From positions 62,001 to 126,000 of the forward strand of contig NZ_PPTT01000002.1 in the NCBI RefSeq assembly GCF_003339815.1: a stretch of 64,000 nt of DNA, read 5' to 3'. Source of the stretch: Eggerthella sinensis (lineage in GTDB: Bacteria; Actinomycetota; Coriobacteriia; Coriobacteriales; Eggerthellaceae). Below the pieces are notes generated by a model. That model worked only from the letters and a program-made list of their open reading frames with translations. It searched no databases and was not told where the DNA came from. The translations under genes were made by a program, and so were the position numbers. Below, piece after piece: positions 1-7,931 of this stretch. Every line of letters starts with the position of its first letter. Position 1 is the first letter of the stretch.

Positions 1-1084
1 TGTCCATGCCGTAGTTCACCGAGCTGAACGGCGTCTGCGCGCCGGCGCGGCTGTGCATGGTGTTCAGGTTGTGGATGAGCGCTTCCATGGCCTGGAACGT
101 GGCGCGATCGGTGTCGGCCAGGGCGTTCTTCGCGGCGTAGGCCACGGCCTTGTCGGCGACAGCCTCCTCGGCGCCGGCCTCCACGAGCGCCACGCGCACG
201 GCGGCCTCGAAGCCCGCGTCCATGGTGAGGCTAGCCCACACGCCCGTCTCGGCCTCGATGCGCACGAGCGCGTCCTGCGCGAACGTGCGCGCATCCTCGA
301 TGTCGGTGAGCAGGTCCACGGCTTCGGCCAGGTGCTTCTTGTACAGGCGGCGGTACGTCTTGCGCACGCCTTCGGCCAGACCGTAGTCGAAGTCGCAGAT
401 GGCCTGACCGCCGTGCTGGTCGTTCTGGTTCGACTGGATGGCGATGCAGGCGAGCGCCGCGTAGCTGGCGATGTCGTTCGGCTCGCGCAGCACGCCATGG
501 CCCGTGGAGAAGCCGCCCTTGAACAGCTTCGACAGCTCGATCTGGCAGCACGTGGTGGTGAGCGTGTAGAAGTCCATGTCGTGGATATGGATGTCGCCCT
601 CGCGATGGGCGCGCGCGTACTTCGGATCGATGACGCACATCTCGTAGAACTGCTTGGCCGACTCGGAGCCGTACTTGAGCATGGTGCCCATGGCGGTGTC
701 GGCGTCGATGTTGGCGTTCTCGCGCTTCATGTCGGAGTCGGACGCCTTCGAGAACGTGATGTCCTTGAGCGTCTGGATGAGGCGGCTGTTCACGTCGCGC
801 GAACGGCTGCGCTCGGCGCGGTACAGGATGTAGGACTTGGCCGTCTGCACGAAGCCGGACTCGATGAGCGTCTCCTCCACGAGGTCCTGCACGCCCTCGA
901 CCGTGGGCACGCCCTCGATGGCGCCGCTGTTCAGCTTCTCCACCACCTGCTGCGCGATCTCTTCGGCAGCGGTGCGATCCTGCATGGCTCCGCATGCCTG
1001 GAACGCGCGCTCCACCGCCTCGGCGATTTTGTTCTGGCTGAATTCCGCCGTGCGGCCGTCGCGCTTGATGATGGTCGTGACCAT
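1..1084 (-). CDS. nrdD: Anaerobic ribonucleoside-triphosphate reductase, N-terminal part (runs off the window)
   Basis: This is the oxygen-sensitive class III ribonucleotide reductase that makes deoxynucleotides during anaerobic growth, using a glycyl radical installed by NrdG. About 361 residues are visible. The start MVTTIIKRDGR and the first ~95 residues form an ATP-cone regulatory domain (KRDGRTAEFSQNKI, then a VQDLVEETL segment). The catalytic barrel follows with the family signatures EGDIHIHDMDFY and the STGHGVLREP region. The C-terminal glycyl-radical site lies beyond base 1. The ATG at 1084 is preceded by an AGAGAGG ribosome site. A pair of NrdR boxes lies 110-160 bases upstream, so repression by NrdR is likely. 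The identification is secure; only the end is missing. Confidence 0.95.
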   Translation of the reverse strand, partial: MVTTIIKRDGRTAEFSQNKIAEAVERAFQACGAMQDRTAAEEIAQQVVEKLNSGAIEGVPTVEGVQDLVEETLIESGFVQTAKSYILYRAERSRSRDVNSRLIQTLKDITFSKASDSDMKRENANIDADTAMGTMLKYGSESAKQFYEMCVIDPKYARAHREGDIHIHDMDFYTLTTTCCQIELSKLFKGGFSTGHGVLREPNDIASYAALACIAIQSNQNDQHGGQAICDFDYGLAEGVRKTYRRLYKKHLAEAVDLLTDIEDARTFAQDALVRIEAETGVWASLTMDAGFEAAVRVALVEAGAEEAVADKAVAYAAKNALADTDRATFQAMEALIHNLNTMHSRAGAQTPFSSVNYGMD

Positions 1085-1192
1085 ACTGTGAGTCCTCTCT
1101 GCGTACTTCTTCGATTTCGTCGTTTTTACCGTGCGAGCTGTGGTTTCGCTTGGTTTATGCGCAGTGTTTCCACACGATCTGCGCCTTGTTTT

Positions 1193-1208
1193 CCACAATA
1201 TGTAGTGG
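1193..1208. promoter_or_regulatory. NrdR box 1 upstream of nrdD
   Basis: CCACAATATGTAGTGG is a near-perfect palindrome matching the NrdR consensus acaCwATATaTwGtgt at 13 of 16 positions. It lies 109 bases before the nrdD start. NrdR is the zinc/ATP-cone repressor of ribonucleotide reductase genes. Confidence 0.8.
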
Positions 1209-1224
1209 TGAGTTCTGATTTGAA

Positions 1225-1240
1225 AGTGAACATATAGTAC
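1225..1240. promoter_or_regulatory. NrdR box 2 upstream of nrdD
   Basis: AGTGAACATATAGTAC is a weaker NrdR-like box (10 of 16 consensus positions). It begins 32 bases after box 1 begins, the three-helical-turn spacing typical of paired NrdR sites. The spacing supports it more than the sequence does. Confidence 0.65.
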
Positions 1241-1362
1241 CTGCGGAGGGAACGGGGCGCAAGGGGTAAAAGCGCGAGAATTCAGCTCCCACACATAACG
1301 GGACCGGTGATTCACATTTTATCCACGGCCCGCGCGCATCGATGGCATCGGGCCGTTACACG

Positions 1363-1629
1363 CTATTGAACGGTGCCGTACACCTGTCCCCACGCATGCC
1401 CGCCGATGGCTGAATTCAGTTGGTCGCACAGCCGCTTGCGCGTGTAGAGGCCGGGCGGCAGCAGGTTGACGATCTCGGCGAGGTCGTCGGGCAGGTCGGC
1501 GGCCTCGGCGGCCACGACGATGTCGAGGCGACGCATGGTGGCCTTCGGGTCGGCGTCGACGAACACCGAGTCCACCACGTCCTGCAACGCCCCGTAGTGC
1601 GGGCTGCGCTTGGTATTGGAGCCCGCCAC
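1363..1629 (-). CDS. Small conserved-type protein of unknown function (88 aa)
   Basis: I do not recognise a domain. The product is an acidic soluble protein (VAGSNTKRSPHYGALQDVVD at the start) rich in helix-forming segments such as EAADLPDDLAEIVNLLPPG and ending WGQVYGTVQ. It has no signal peptide or membrane segment. The GTG at 1629 is chosen because a GGAGG site lies six bases upstream, inside the end of the preceding gene. The start is one base after that gene's stop, so the two are almost certainly translated from one message. It may be a partner of the methyltransferase-like protein encoded just upstream. Confidence 0.7.
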   Translation of the reverse strand: MAGSNTKRSPHYGALQDVVDSVFVDADPKATMRRLDIVVAAEAADLPDDLAEIVNLLPPGLYTRKRLCDQLNSAIGGHAWGQVYGTVQ

Positions 1630-1630
1630 G

Positions 1631-2533
1631 CTAGTCCTCCACGTCCGGACGCACCACGTCGAAGCCCTCGCTCGCCGCCACGAGCGCGCCCGCGTACGCC
1701 GGCGTGGCCGCACCGGCGGCGCGCAGGAACTGCGCTCCGGCCGCGCGCAGCTGCGTGGCGGCGCTCACCAGCACGTCGGGGCAATAGTAGGGGTTCTCGG
1801 GCGTGGCGTCGCCCTGCTTCGGGTTGTGCTCGCGCACCACCAGCTGCACGAGCACCGGAAACGGGCCGGCCCCCGCCACGCGGCGCGCGAACGTCACCGC
1901 CTGCTCGAGCGGGGCCGGGGTGGCGAACCCGAGCACCGACGCCTCGTACTCCACCATCACGGCAAGCGCGTCCTCGAGCGTGTGCCGCCCGTCGGACAGC
2001 ATGCCCGCAGCGTCGACGTCCACCGACGCGAACACCGGCGCGCCGCTCACCTGGCGCACGCCCATGAGCGCGCACTTGAGGTCGGCCGGGTTGCCGAAGC
2101 CGTTGAGGAAGAACGCGTCGAGCGCCTGTCCGTCGCATGAGCGCGCTGCGCGCGCGTACTGGTCGCGGTTCTCGTTGAGCGAGCTTTTGCTCGTGGGATC
2201 GAGCGGCAGGCCGCAGGGCCCGATTTCCACCAGCACGTGCTGCGGCTTCAGCTCGTGCGCCACCGCCAAGCCCGTACGCACCACTTCCTCGGCGCGATCC
2301 TCCATGCCGCGATGCGCAAGGCGCGCCGGCGTGATGTTGGCCGTATTGGCCACGAGGCACTGCGCGCCCGCCATCTTGTTGAGGCGCAGCGCGTCGCGCA
2401 CCGTCTCCGGCTCGACGAGGTTGGCGAATTCGAGGTCGTGCTCGACGTCGAATCCCTGGCGGGCCAGGACGGGGGCAACCGGGGAGGACAGCACGAGCAT
2501 GTCCTTGTGAAAGCGGAGGGCTATATCGGGCAT
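1631..2533 (-). CDS. Homocysteine S-methyltransferase-fold protein lacking the zinc cysteines
   Basis: The 300-residue protein has the layout of the homocysteine/betaine S-methyltransferase barrel: LVANTANITPARL near residue 60 (family TNTF motif), EIGPCG near 104, a DAFFLNGF strand near 139 and SVDVDAAGML near 170. The family binds zinc through one Cys in an NCS-like motif and two in a GGCC motif. Here these positions read GFATPAP (202-208) and RAAGAATP (271-278), so all three ligands are missing. Methyl transfer to homocysteine by the usual mechanism is therefore doubtful; it may use another acceptor or have lost activity. It is the first gene of a two-gene operon with the 88-residue protein. 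The ATG at 2533 follows a GAAAGGAA-type ribosome site. Confidence 0.7.
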   Translation of the reverse strand: MPDIALRFHKDMLVLSSPVAPVLARQGFDVEHDLEFANLVEPETVRDALRLNKMAGAQCLVANTANITPARLAHRGMEDRAEEVVRTGLAVAHELKPQHVLVEIGPCGLPLDPTSKSSLNENRDQYARAARSCDGQALDAFFLNGFGNPADLKCALMGVRQVSGAPVFASVDVDAAGMLSDGRHTLEDALAVMVEYEASVLGFATPAPLEQAVTFARRVAGAGPFPVLVQLVVREHNPKQGDATPENPYYCPDVLVSAATQLRAAGAQFLRAAGAATPAYAGALVAASEGFDVVRPDVED

Positions 2534-2643
2534 ACGAGTTCCTTTCGTCGGATGAGTATCATACCAAACCTGCTCGCGCGCGAACGGTGCAGTCCGCCCG
2601 GCGGATGGAAGAGGGCGTAACGTTCACCGACGCTCAGCTGCAC

Positions 2644-2697
2644 TTCACAGGACGAACATGAGCCGATCACGTGTTCTTCAAGGCTTACTTTTATACT
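2644..2697 (+). promoter_or_regulatory. Promoter of RNA copy 1: TTCACA element and TATACT -10 box
   Basis: TTCACA (2644-2649) lies exactly 48 bases before TATACT (2692-2697). The same spacing and the intervening columns ACG, CA, G and TCA at identical offsets recur before RNA copies 2 and 3. No good TTGACA -35 box is present, which suggests activator-dependent transcription. Confidence 0.6.
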
Positions 2698-2703
2698 GGG
2701 CCC

Positions 2704-2838
2704 TGCAAACGAAAGATTCCCCTCCTTTCAGTTTGTACTGCTTTTCCCCTTACAAAGCAGTGGCGGCACTCCGGTGCCGCACATCCCCCTCCTTGTGGCC
2801 CGGTGGAGCTCCCCTCTCCCCGGGCCGATCTTTTTTTT
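2704..2838 (+). ncRNA. Structured RNA with C-rich loops, copy 1 of 3
   Basis: The inferred transcript begins about seven bases after the TATACT box. It folds into stem A (CAAACGAAAG with CTTTCAGTTTG, loop ATTCCCCTC), stem B (CTGCTTT with AAAGCAG, loop TCCCCTTAC), stem C (GCGGCAC with GTGCCGC) and a single-stranded CATCCCCCTCC. It ends in a terminator hairpin GGCCCGG/CCGGGCC followed by eight Ts. All stems are kept in the other two copies despite base changes. The repeated CCCCTCC segments are complementary to ribosome-binding sites. It may be a free small RNA or a leader of the flavoprotein gene at 3151. Confidence 0.7.
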
Positions 2839-2863
2839 CGCTTGCCTACTGCAAGCGAAAAAA
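2833..2863. repeat. 13-base inverted repeat abutting RNA copy 1
   Basis: TTTTTTCGCTTGC (2833-2845) is exactly repeated inverted as GCAAGCGAAAAAA (2851-2863) with a 5-base loop. T-tracts precede and A-tracts follow the core on both strands, so it is not a conventional intrinsic terminator either way. It shares its T-tract with the terminator of RNA copy 1. Confidence 0.6.
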
Positions 2864-2874
2864 CTCGACGCTGC

Positions 2875-2975
2875 GAGGGGCTGTGGAGCCGAATCTTGAC
2901 CCTTGTGCGCTTTCCCTCACGTGCAAAAGCACGCTCGGCCGCGCGGCGGGCCAATCTCCGACTCCACAGCCCCTC
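2875..2975. repeat. Long-range inverted repeat enclosing a small hairpin
   Basis: GAGGGGCTGTGGAG (2875-2888) pairs perfectly with CTCCACAGCCCCTC (2962-2975). Inside lie a CGTGC-AAAA-GCACG hairpin (2920-2933) and a TTTCCCTC run. No open reading frame explains it. It could be a second structured RNA or a processing element in the leader of the flavoprotein gene. Confidence 0.5.
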
Positions 2976-3150
2976 TCGCTGACTCACTACGCCAACCGGC
3001 AAGTCACATCAACCCTACCTGCGGTTTTGCCTATTTCACATCGGTTTTCACATCACCGATGTGATGGCTGGCGCGCCCTCTGCCCGTATAGTGCCCTCAG
3101 CGCCGCGGCCGTTGCCGGGCGTTCGGAAGGCAATCCTTGAGGAGGGAACC

Positions 3151-4701
3151 ATGGAAGCGAACGTATCGAGAAGGAACTTTCTTGCCACCGCGGGAATCGC
3201 CGCTGCCAGCTTGGCGGCGCTCGGCGTGGCGGGGTGCGCGCCGAGCGGCGGCACCGAAGCCGCGGCCGACTCCGGGTCGTGGGATCACGAGGCGGACGTG
3301 CTCATCGTGGGCGCGGGCGGTGCGGGACTGACCGCGGCCGTCGTGACTGCACGCGGAGGCGCGCAGGTGACCGTGCTGGAAGCCGCCGCCATGGCCGGCG
3401 GCAACACGGCGAACTCGTCGGGCGTCATCCAGGCGGCCGGCACCGACGAGCAGAAGCAGCTTGCCGACGTTGCCGACGACACCCCCGAAAAGCACGCTGA
3501 ATACTACCTGCAGTGCGGCGAAGGGCAGCTCAACGAAGAGCTCGTCCGCTTCGCGTGCGAGCAGGCGCCGTCGTGCATCGACTTCATGAAGGACCTCGGC
3601 ATCAAATACGAGGTAGTGTACGGCAACGGCACGGTGCCCAACGTGGACCCCGACGTCATCGCGCCGCGCATCCACCTTGCCGGCACCGACGAGAACGACC
3701 TCATGTACGGCCAGGCGCACGTGGCCGCCCTGCTCAAAGCCGCCGAAGAGGCCGGCGTCGAATTCGTGTACAACACCGCCGCCGTCCAGCTCGTGCAGAA
3801 CGGCGAGGGCGTGATCACCGGCGTGACGGCCGACGACAAGAAGCGCTACCGCGGCAAGAAGGCGGTCATTCTGGCCACGTGCAGCTACGACCGCAGCGAG
3901 GAGTTCGCCCGCGCCTTCAACTACCACCTCGTGCAGGCGCTCAAAGACGGCCGCGCGCTCACCGCGCCCACAAACACGGGCGACGGCCTGCGCATGGGCA
4001 TGTCGGTGGGCGCCGCGCTCGACGGCATGGGCGGGTTCATCGGCCTGTCGAACAACATCGGCGGCACGCCCACCCTTCCCGGCGTGCCCGAGGTGCCGGG
4101 CATCATCGTGAACAAGTACGGCCGCCGCTTCGTGAGCGAGTCCGACCATTACGCATGGGTGCTCCGCGCCATCTTCGCCCAGGAGGACCACGTGGCGTGG
4201 GGCGTGTTCGACGCCAAAGCCGCGGCGCTCACCGGCGCGGTGGTGGGCGGCGTGAGCCCCATGAGCGACGACTTCTCCAAGGAGATCGCCGACGGCTCCG
4301 TGTTCGTGGCCGACACCGTCGAGGAGCTGGCGGCCGCCATCGACGTGCCCGCCGCGAACCTGCAAGCGGCCCTCGACACCTGGAACGCCGACATGGCCGC
4401 CGGCCAGCGCGACAGCCAATTCCCCACGCGCGCATGCGGGCTTGAAGCCATCGACACGCCGCCGTACTACGCGACGCGCAGCTACGACTACAGCCTGGGC
4501 GCGCTCGGCGGCCTCAAGATCAACACGAAGGCCCAGGTGCTCGACACGGCGGGCGAGATTATCCCCCACCTGTACGCCGCCGGCCAGGTGGCGGGCGGCT
4601 TCATGGGCTCGTACTACCCGGGCACGGGCACGGGTATCCTGGCCACGCTCGCGTTCGGTCGCAGCGCGGGAGAGAACGCGCTCGCGGAGACCGAGGCGTA
4701 G
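3151..4701 (+). CDS. Tat-exported FAD-dependent reductase of the fumarate reductase/flavocytochrome c superfamily
   Basis: The 516-residue protein starts with a Tat signal (SRRNFLATAG) and a lipobox ending VAGC at Cys29, so it is probably anchored outside the membrane. An FAD-binding Rossmann motif (VLIVGAGGAGLTAAV) follows. The C-terminal FAD segment reads HLYAAGQVAGGFMGSYYPGTGTG. The HYTMGG-type histidine and the downstream arginine of true fumarate reductases are replaced by YSLGALGG and YYPGTGTG. The substrate is therefore probably not fumarate, and a ketosteroid-dehydrogenase-like or other enone reduction is possible. The ATG at 3151 has a strong GAGGAGGGA site. It is convergent with the LuxR regulator at 4729 and follows RNA copy 1. 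The electron donor is unknown. Confidence 0.85.
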   Translation: MEANVSRRNFLATAGIAAASLAALGVAGCAPSGGTEAAADSGSWDHEADVLIVGAGGAGLTAAVVTARGGAQVTVLEAAAMAGGNTANSSGVIQAAGTDEQKQLADVADDTPEKHAEYYLQCGEGQLNEELVRFACEQAPSCIDFMKDLGIKYEVVYGNGTVPNVDPDVIAPRIHLAGTDENDLMYGQAHVAALLKAAEEAGVEFVYNTAAVQLVQNGEGVITGVTADDKKRYRGKKAVILATCSYDRSEEFARAFNYHLVQALKDGRALTAPTNTGDGLRMGMSVGAALDGMGGFIGLSNNIGGTPTLPGVPEVPGIIVNKYGRRFVSESDHYAWVLRAIFAQEDHVAWGVFDAKAAALTGAVVGGVSPMSDDFSKEIADGSVFVADTVEELAAAIDVPAANLQAALDTWNADMAAGQRDSQFPTRACGLEAIDTPPYYATRSYDYSLGALGGLKINTKAQVLDTAGEIIPHLYAAGQVAGGFMGSYYPGTGTGILATLAFGRSAGENALAETEA

Positions 4702-4719
4702 CGGGCGACGCGCGTTGGG

Positions 4720-4741
4720 AAAGCCCCGCTAGCGGGGCTTT
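4720..4741. terminator. Bidirectional hairpin overlapping the stop codon of the LuxR gene
   Basis: AAAGCCCCGCTAGCGGGGCTTT is a perfect palindrome between two convergent genes. The TAG stop of the minus-strand regulator lies in its centre. Confidence 0.7.
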
Positions 4742-6225
4742 CCGTCCACCAGGTCGATGAGTTCCTGCTGCGAATGCACGCCCAGCTTGCGGTACACGTT
4801 CTTCATATGCGTGCGCGTCGTGTTGTCCGACACCACGAGCTCCTTCGATATGTACGCGCGATTGCGCCCGCGCGCCAACATCTCGAACACTTCGCACTCG
4901 CGCGCCGACAGCCCGTAGCGCGCCGCCCAACGTTCCCTATCGCCGAGGGCGTCGAAGCGGGCGGCTGCGGGGGTTTCCGACACACCGACTTTCACCGCTC
5001 CCGCGTCGTGGGCCCCACTACCTGCCGCAGCCGGCCCCTGTAACGCGCGCATCGAGCGGTCGAACGAGAGGATGCCGGCCATCAGCAGCAGGTACACCAC
5101 CACGAGCGACACCACGGCCAACGTTGCGCCCGACCCCTCCACCGCCCGCACCACGAACACGCCCAGCAGCGACCCCAGCGACTCGGCCGCCACCAGCACG
5201 AGCAGCCCCAGCGCGAACCGCTTCGGCAGGGCGCTCCCCTCGCGCTCGCCCGCCCACAGCGCCCATACCATGAAGTAGAAGCTGTTGAACCCCACGATGC
5301 ACACGCCCTGCACGGCTTCGCGGCCGCCCGAGAACAGCGGCAGCATGACGAAAGCGATGCCGATGAGCGGAATGGCCGCAAAGCACACCACCTTGATGAG
5401 CTTGCGCGAGTCGAGGAACAGCGCCGCGAGCGCAATCATCACCGCCGACAGGGCGAACGCGACGATGGTCACGAGGTTGCCGGACCCGTCGTCCACCGCG
5501 AACGCGCCCTCGGTGAGCCGCTGCATGAGGCCATACGCCAGGCCCACCACGGCGGGCAGCGCCACGATGCGCACCGTGCTGAAGCCGCCCTCGGCGCCCG
5601 GCGTGCCCGACACGCTCGTCGCGCCCGGCATCGCCGGATGCGTTCGAGCCGCGCCCCCGCGCGCCGCCAGCACGAACAGCGCCGCGGCCACCGCGGGCAG
5701 CAGCGCGAGCGCAAGCTGCTGCGCCACCGGAGGCGCCAGCAGCAGGCAGCCGTCCAGCAGCGACGCGGCCACCAAGGCCAGCGCCACGTCGATGAGCAGC
5801 GCCTTCGCCCCCTTGCGTGCGAACGAGATGCCCAGCAGCAACAGCAGGGCAGCGCTGCCCATGCCGGTCAGCACCACCCCGCCGAGGCGCAGCGCGTCCG
5901 ACGGCACGATCGCAGGGCCGAACAGCACGAGCACGGTGCCCGCGAACAGGCTGGCCCCCGCCCCGAGCGCCCACGGCACGCCGCGCGCCTCGATGCGCGC
6001 CGCCCCCAGCACCATCGTCGCCAGCGTCACGGCTTCGGCCGCCAGCCACAGCGCGCGCATCTGCAGCAGGTCGGTCGCGCCGAGGGAGAGCTGCGCCAGC
6101 AACACGTTGCTCCAATACAGCCCGAACATCCACGCCAGCAGCGCCGCGAACGCCAGCCACGATGCGGCGTCCTCGCGCACCCGTCGAACGATATCCGCGC
6201 CAAACGTCGAAACGCCCTTCCCCAT
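4729..6225 (-). CDS. Membrane-spanning LuxR-family transcriptional regulator
   Basis: The 498-residue protein has an N-terminal integral membrane domain with about twelve hydrophobic segments (for example SWLAFAALLAWMFGLYW) and a C-terminal LuxR helix-turn-helix (GLSARECEVFEMLARGRNR, then TRTHMKNVYRKLGVHSQ). This architecture suggests a sensor that detects a ligand at the membrane and binds DNA directly. The ATG at 6225 is chosen for its AAGGAGG site; an upstream extension in frame has none. It converges on the flavoprotein at 3151 and is the likely regulator of that gene or of the transporter at 6645. Four proteins of this type occur in the window. Confidence 0.85.
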   Translation of the reverse strand: MGKGVSTFGADIVRRVREDAASWLAFAALLAWMFGLYWSNVLLAQLSLGATDLLQMRALWLAAEAVTLATMVLGAARIEARGVPWALGAGASLFAGTVLVLFGPAIVPSDALRLGGVVLTGMGSAALLLLLGISFARKGAKALLIDVALALVAASLLDGCLLLAPPVAQQLALALLPAVAAALFVLAARGGAARTHPAMPGATSVSGTPGAEGGFSTVRIVALPAVVGLAYGLMQRLTEGAFAVDDGSGNLVTIVAFALSAVMIALAALFLDSRKLIKVVCFAAIPLIGIAFVMLPLFSGGREAVQGVCIVGFNSFYFMVWALWAGEREGSALPKRFALGLLVLVAAESLGSLLGVFVVRAVEGSGATLAVVSLVVVYLLLMAGILSFDRSMRALQGPAAAGSGAHDAGAVKVGVSETPAAARFDALGDRERWAARYGLSARECEVFEMLARGRNRAYISKELVVSDNTTRTHMKNVYRKLGVHSQQELIDLVDGKPR

Positions 6226-6345
6226 GCACCCTCCTTGCCAGTCCATTCCCCCGATGATACCCCATTGCCGCACGGTTGCCCCAACGAACAGCTTCCGCCC
6301 TCGTTCTCGCCCGCGTTTACGAACCGTTACGCAGGAGCACCGTGT

Positions 6346-6399
6346 TTCACAAAACGCGCACGCCCACGTCATACGATGTGCGCGAACGTTGCGTATACT
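6346..6399 (+). promoter_or_regulatory. Promoter of RNA copy 2: TTCACA element and TATACT -10 box
   Basis: TTCACA (6346-6351) lies exactly 48 bases before TATACT (6394-6399). The block TTCACAAAACG and the CATCA-like centre are nearly identical to those of copy 3. Confidence 0.6.
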
Positions 6400-6405
6400 A
6401 GCAGC

Positions 6406-6539
6406 TGTGAACGAAAGGCTCCCCTCCTTTCAGTTCGCCTCTGCTCTACCCCCTTAGAAGCAGAGCGATGCGCAAGCGTCGCATCATCCCCCTCCTTGTG
6501 GCCCGGTGGAGCTCCCCTCTCCCCGGGCCGATCTTTTTT
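6406..6539 (+). ncRNA. Structured RNA with C-rich loops, copy 2 of 3
   Basis: This copy keeps all four stems of copy 1: GAACGAAAG with CTTTCAGTTC (loop GCTCCCCTC), CTCTGCT with AGCAGAG around ACCCCCTT, GCGATGC with GCGTCGC (loop GCAA) and the GGCCCGG/CCGGGCC terminator with six Ts. Stem C differs from copy 1 at paired positions and still pairs, which is compensatory evidence for structure. It lies about 100 bases upstream of the TDT-family transporter and divergent from the LuxR gene. Confidence 0.7.
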
Positions 6540-6644
6540 CCAAGACCATTCCCCGCCTGCCGCGCACCGCGCGAAGCCCTTGAGCGCGGGTGTATGATGA
6601 TGAGCAAACAACATGCCGATGCATCATCGCGAAAGGGGTTTCCC

Positions 6645-7775
6645 GTGGCGTACCTCAAGGACAAAGTGTCGCGTCTGCCGTTGCCCGTGGTGCCCACCAC
6701 GCTGGGCCTGCTGGTGCTGAGCGGGTTTTACGACGCCCTCGGCTACCCGCTCATCCACGGGCTCGCCGTCATCGTGGCCACGTTCGTGGCGCTGGCCTAC
6801 TGCCTGAAAATCGCGTTCCACCTGAAAAGCGTCGTGGCCGCCGAGTACGCCAACCCCATGCTGGCCGCGCTCTATCCCACGTTGCCCATGCTCATCATGG
6901 TGCTGTGCGTGTTCTACGCGCAGCTCGTGCCCGCCCTGTGGACGGCGGCCGAGGTGGTGTTCTTCACCATGCTCGGCCTGCTGTGCGTGCACATCGTGGT
7001 GTTCTTCGTGCGCTTCTTCCTGCGGCGTTTCGAGTGGAAGACGTTCATGCCCAGCTGGTACGTCACCACGAACGGCGTGATGGTGTCCACCGTGGCCGGC
7101 ATGCCGTTCATGCCCGAGCCGCTGGCGGCGGGCATCGTCGTGTGGGGCATCGTCATCTACGTGGCGCTCACGCCGTTCATGCTATGGCGCATGAAGCGCT
7201 GCGAGGTGGCCGAGGCCATGATGCACTCGCAGGCCATCATGTTGGGGCCGTGCAGCATGTGCCTCGTGTCGTACGTCAACGCGTTCGCCGAGCCGAACCT
7301 CGTGGTGCTCGCGCTGCTGTTCGCCTGCGTCGTGGTGTCGCTCGGCTACGTTATCTGGAAGCTGCCGACGTTCTTCAGCGTGCAGTTCCATCCCGGCTAT
7401 GCGGGCATGACGTTTCCCATGGCGGTGGGGCTGCTGGCCACGAACGGGTTCGCGTCGGCCTTCGCCGCCGCAGGCTACGTCGACGTCGCGTGGGTGGCGC
7501 AGCAGATCGACGGCGTGCAGCTGCTGCTCACCACCACCATCGTCGCCGTGGTGGCGGCGCGCTTCCTGGGCATGCTGGCCGCAGGCGTGAAGCGCGACCG
7601 CGCCAACGGCACGCTCGCACCCGAGCAGCTGGCAGCTTTGTCCGCCGTGCGCGCATACTTGCGTCGAGGATCGGACGCCATCGAGAACCCCGCGGCAGCT
7701 GAGGAATTCGTGCCGGTGGCAGCGGGCGTCGATTGCACCATCGACTGCGACGACGGAGCCCCGGCGTCCGCCTAG
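6645..7775 (+). CDS. TDT-family (SLAC1/TehA-like) membrane transporter
   Basis: The 376-residue protein has about ten hydrophobic helices and the family start, a basic helix followed by LPLPVVPTTLGLLVLSGFYD. Internal segments such as MLGPCSMCLVSYVNAF and FHPGYAGMTFPMAVGLLATN match the tellurite-resistance/dicarboxylate transporter fold, which conducts or exports small anions. The hydrophilic tail after residue ~330 ends in an acidic, cysteine-containing stretch. GTG at 6645 is chosen because AAAGGGG lies eight bases upstream; an in-frame ATG at 6594 lacks a comparable site. It follows RNA copy 2. The substrate cannot be told from sequence. Confidence 0.75.
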   Translation: MAYLKDKVSRLPLPVVPTTLGLLVLSGFYDALGYPLIHGLAVIVATFVALAYCLKIAFHLKSVVAAEYANPMLAALYPTLPMLIMVLCVFYAQLVPALWTAAEVVFFTMLGLLCVHIVVFFVRFFLRRFEWKTFMPSWYVTTNGVMVSTVAGMPFMPEPLAAGIVVWGIVIYVALTPFMLWRMKRCEVAEAMMHSQAIMLGPCSMCLVSYVNAFAEPNLVVLALLFACVVVSLGYVIWKLPTFFSVQFHPGYAGMTFPMAVGLLATNGFASAFAAAGYVDVAWVAQQIDGVQLLLTTTIVAVVAARFLGMLAAGVKRDRANGTLAPEQLAALSAVRAYLRRGSDAIENPAAAEEFVPVAAGVDCTIDCDDGAPASA

Positions 7776-7871
7776 ATAATGGGATGCGATGCGCTGGTGC
7801 AAGCGCTTCCGAGGGTTTTTCCCTAGGTTTTTTGATCATGGTTACTTATCTGTTACTTTCAAGGCCCCCAA

Positions 7872-7925
7872 TTCACAAAACGTGCACGCGTACATCATAT
7901 GATTTTCAATGTCAACTTTTATACT
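7872..7925 (+). promoter_or_regulatory. Promoter of RNA copy 3: TTCACA element and TATACT -10 box
   Basis: TTCACA (7872-7877) lies exactly 48 bases before TATACT (7920-7925), as in copies 1 and 2. The centre contains the palindrome ATCATATGAT. Confidence 0.6.
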
Positions 7926-7931
7926 GGGTAC

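Noticed and set aside
53-1237. Long plus-strand frame of 394 codons
   Set aside because: It is the antisense shadow of nrdD, with a composition typical of GC-rich mirror frames and no domain.
2831-2863. Second intrinsic terminator after RNA copy 1
   Set aside because: T-tract precedes and A-tract follows the stem on both strands, the reverse of a working terminator.
3097-4569. 490-codon minus-strand frame opposite the flavoprotein
   Set aside because: Histidine/valine/glycine-rich mirror frame of the clear FAD protein; no ribosome site or motif.
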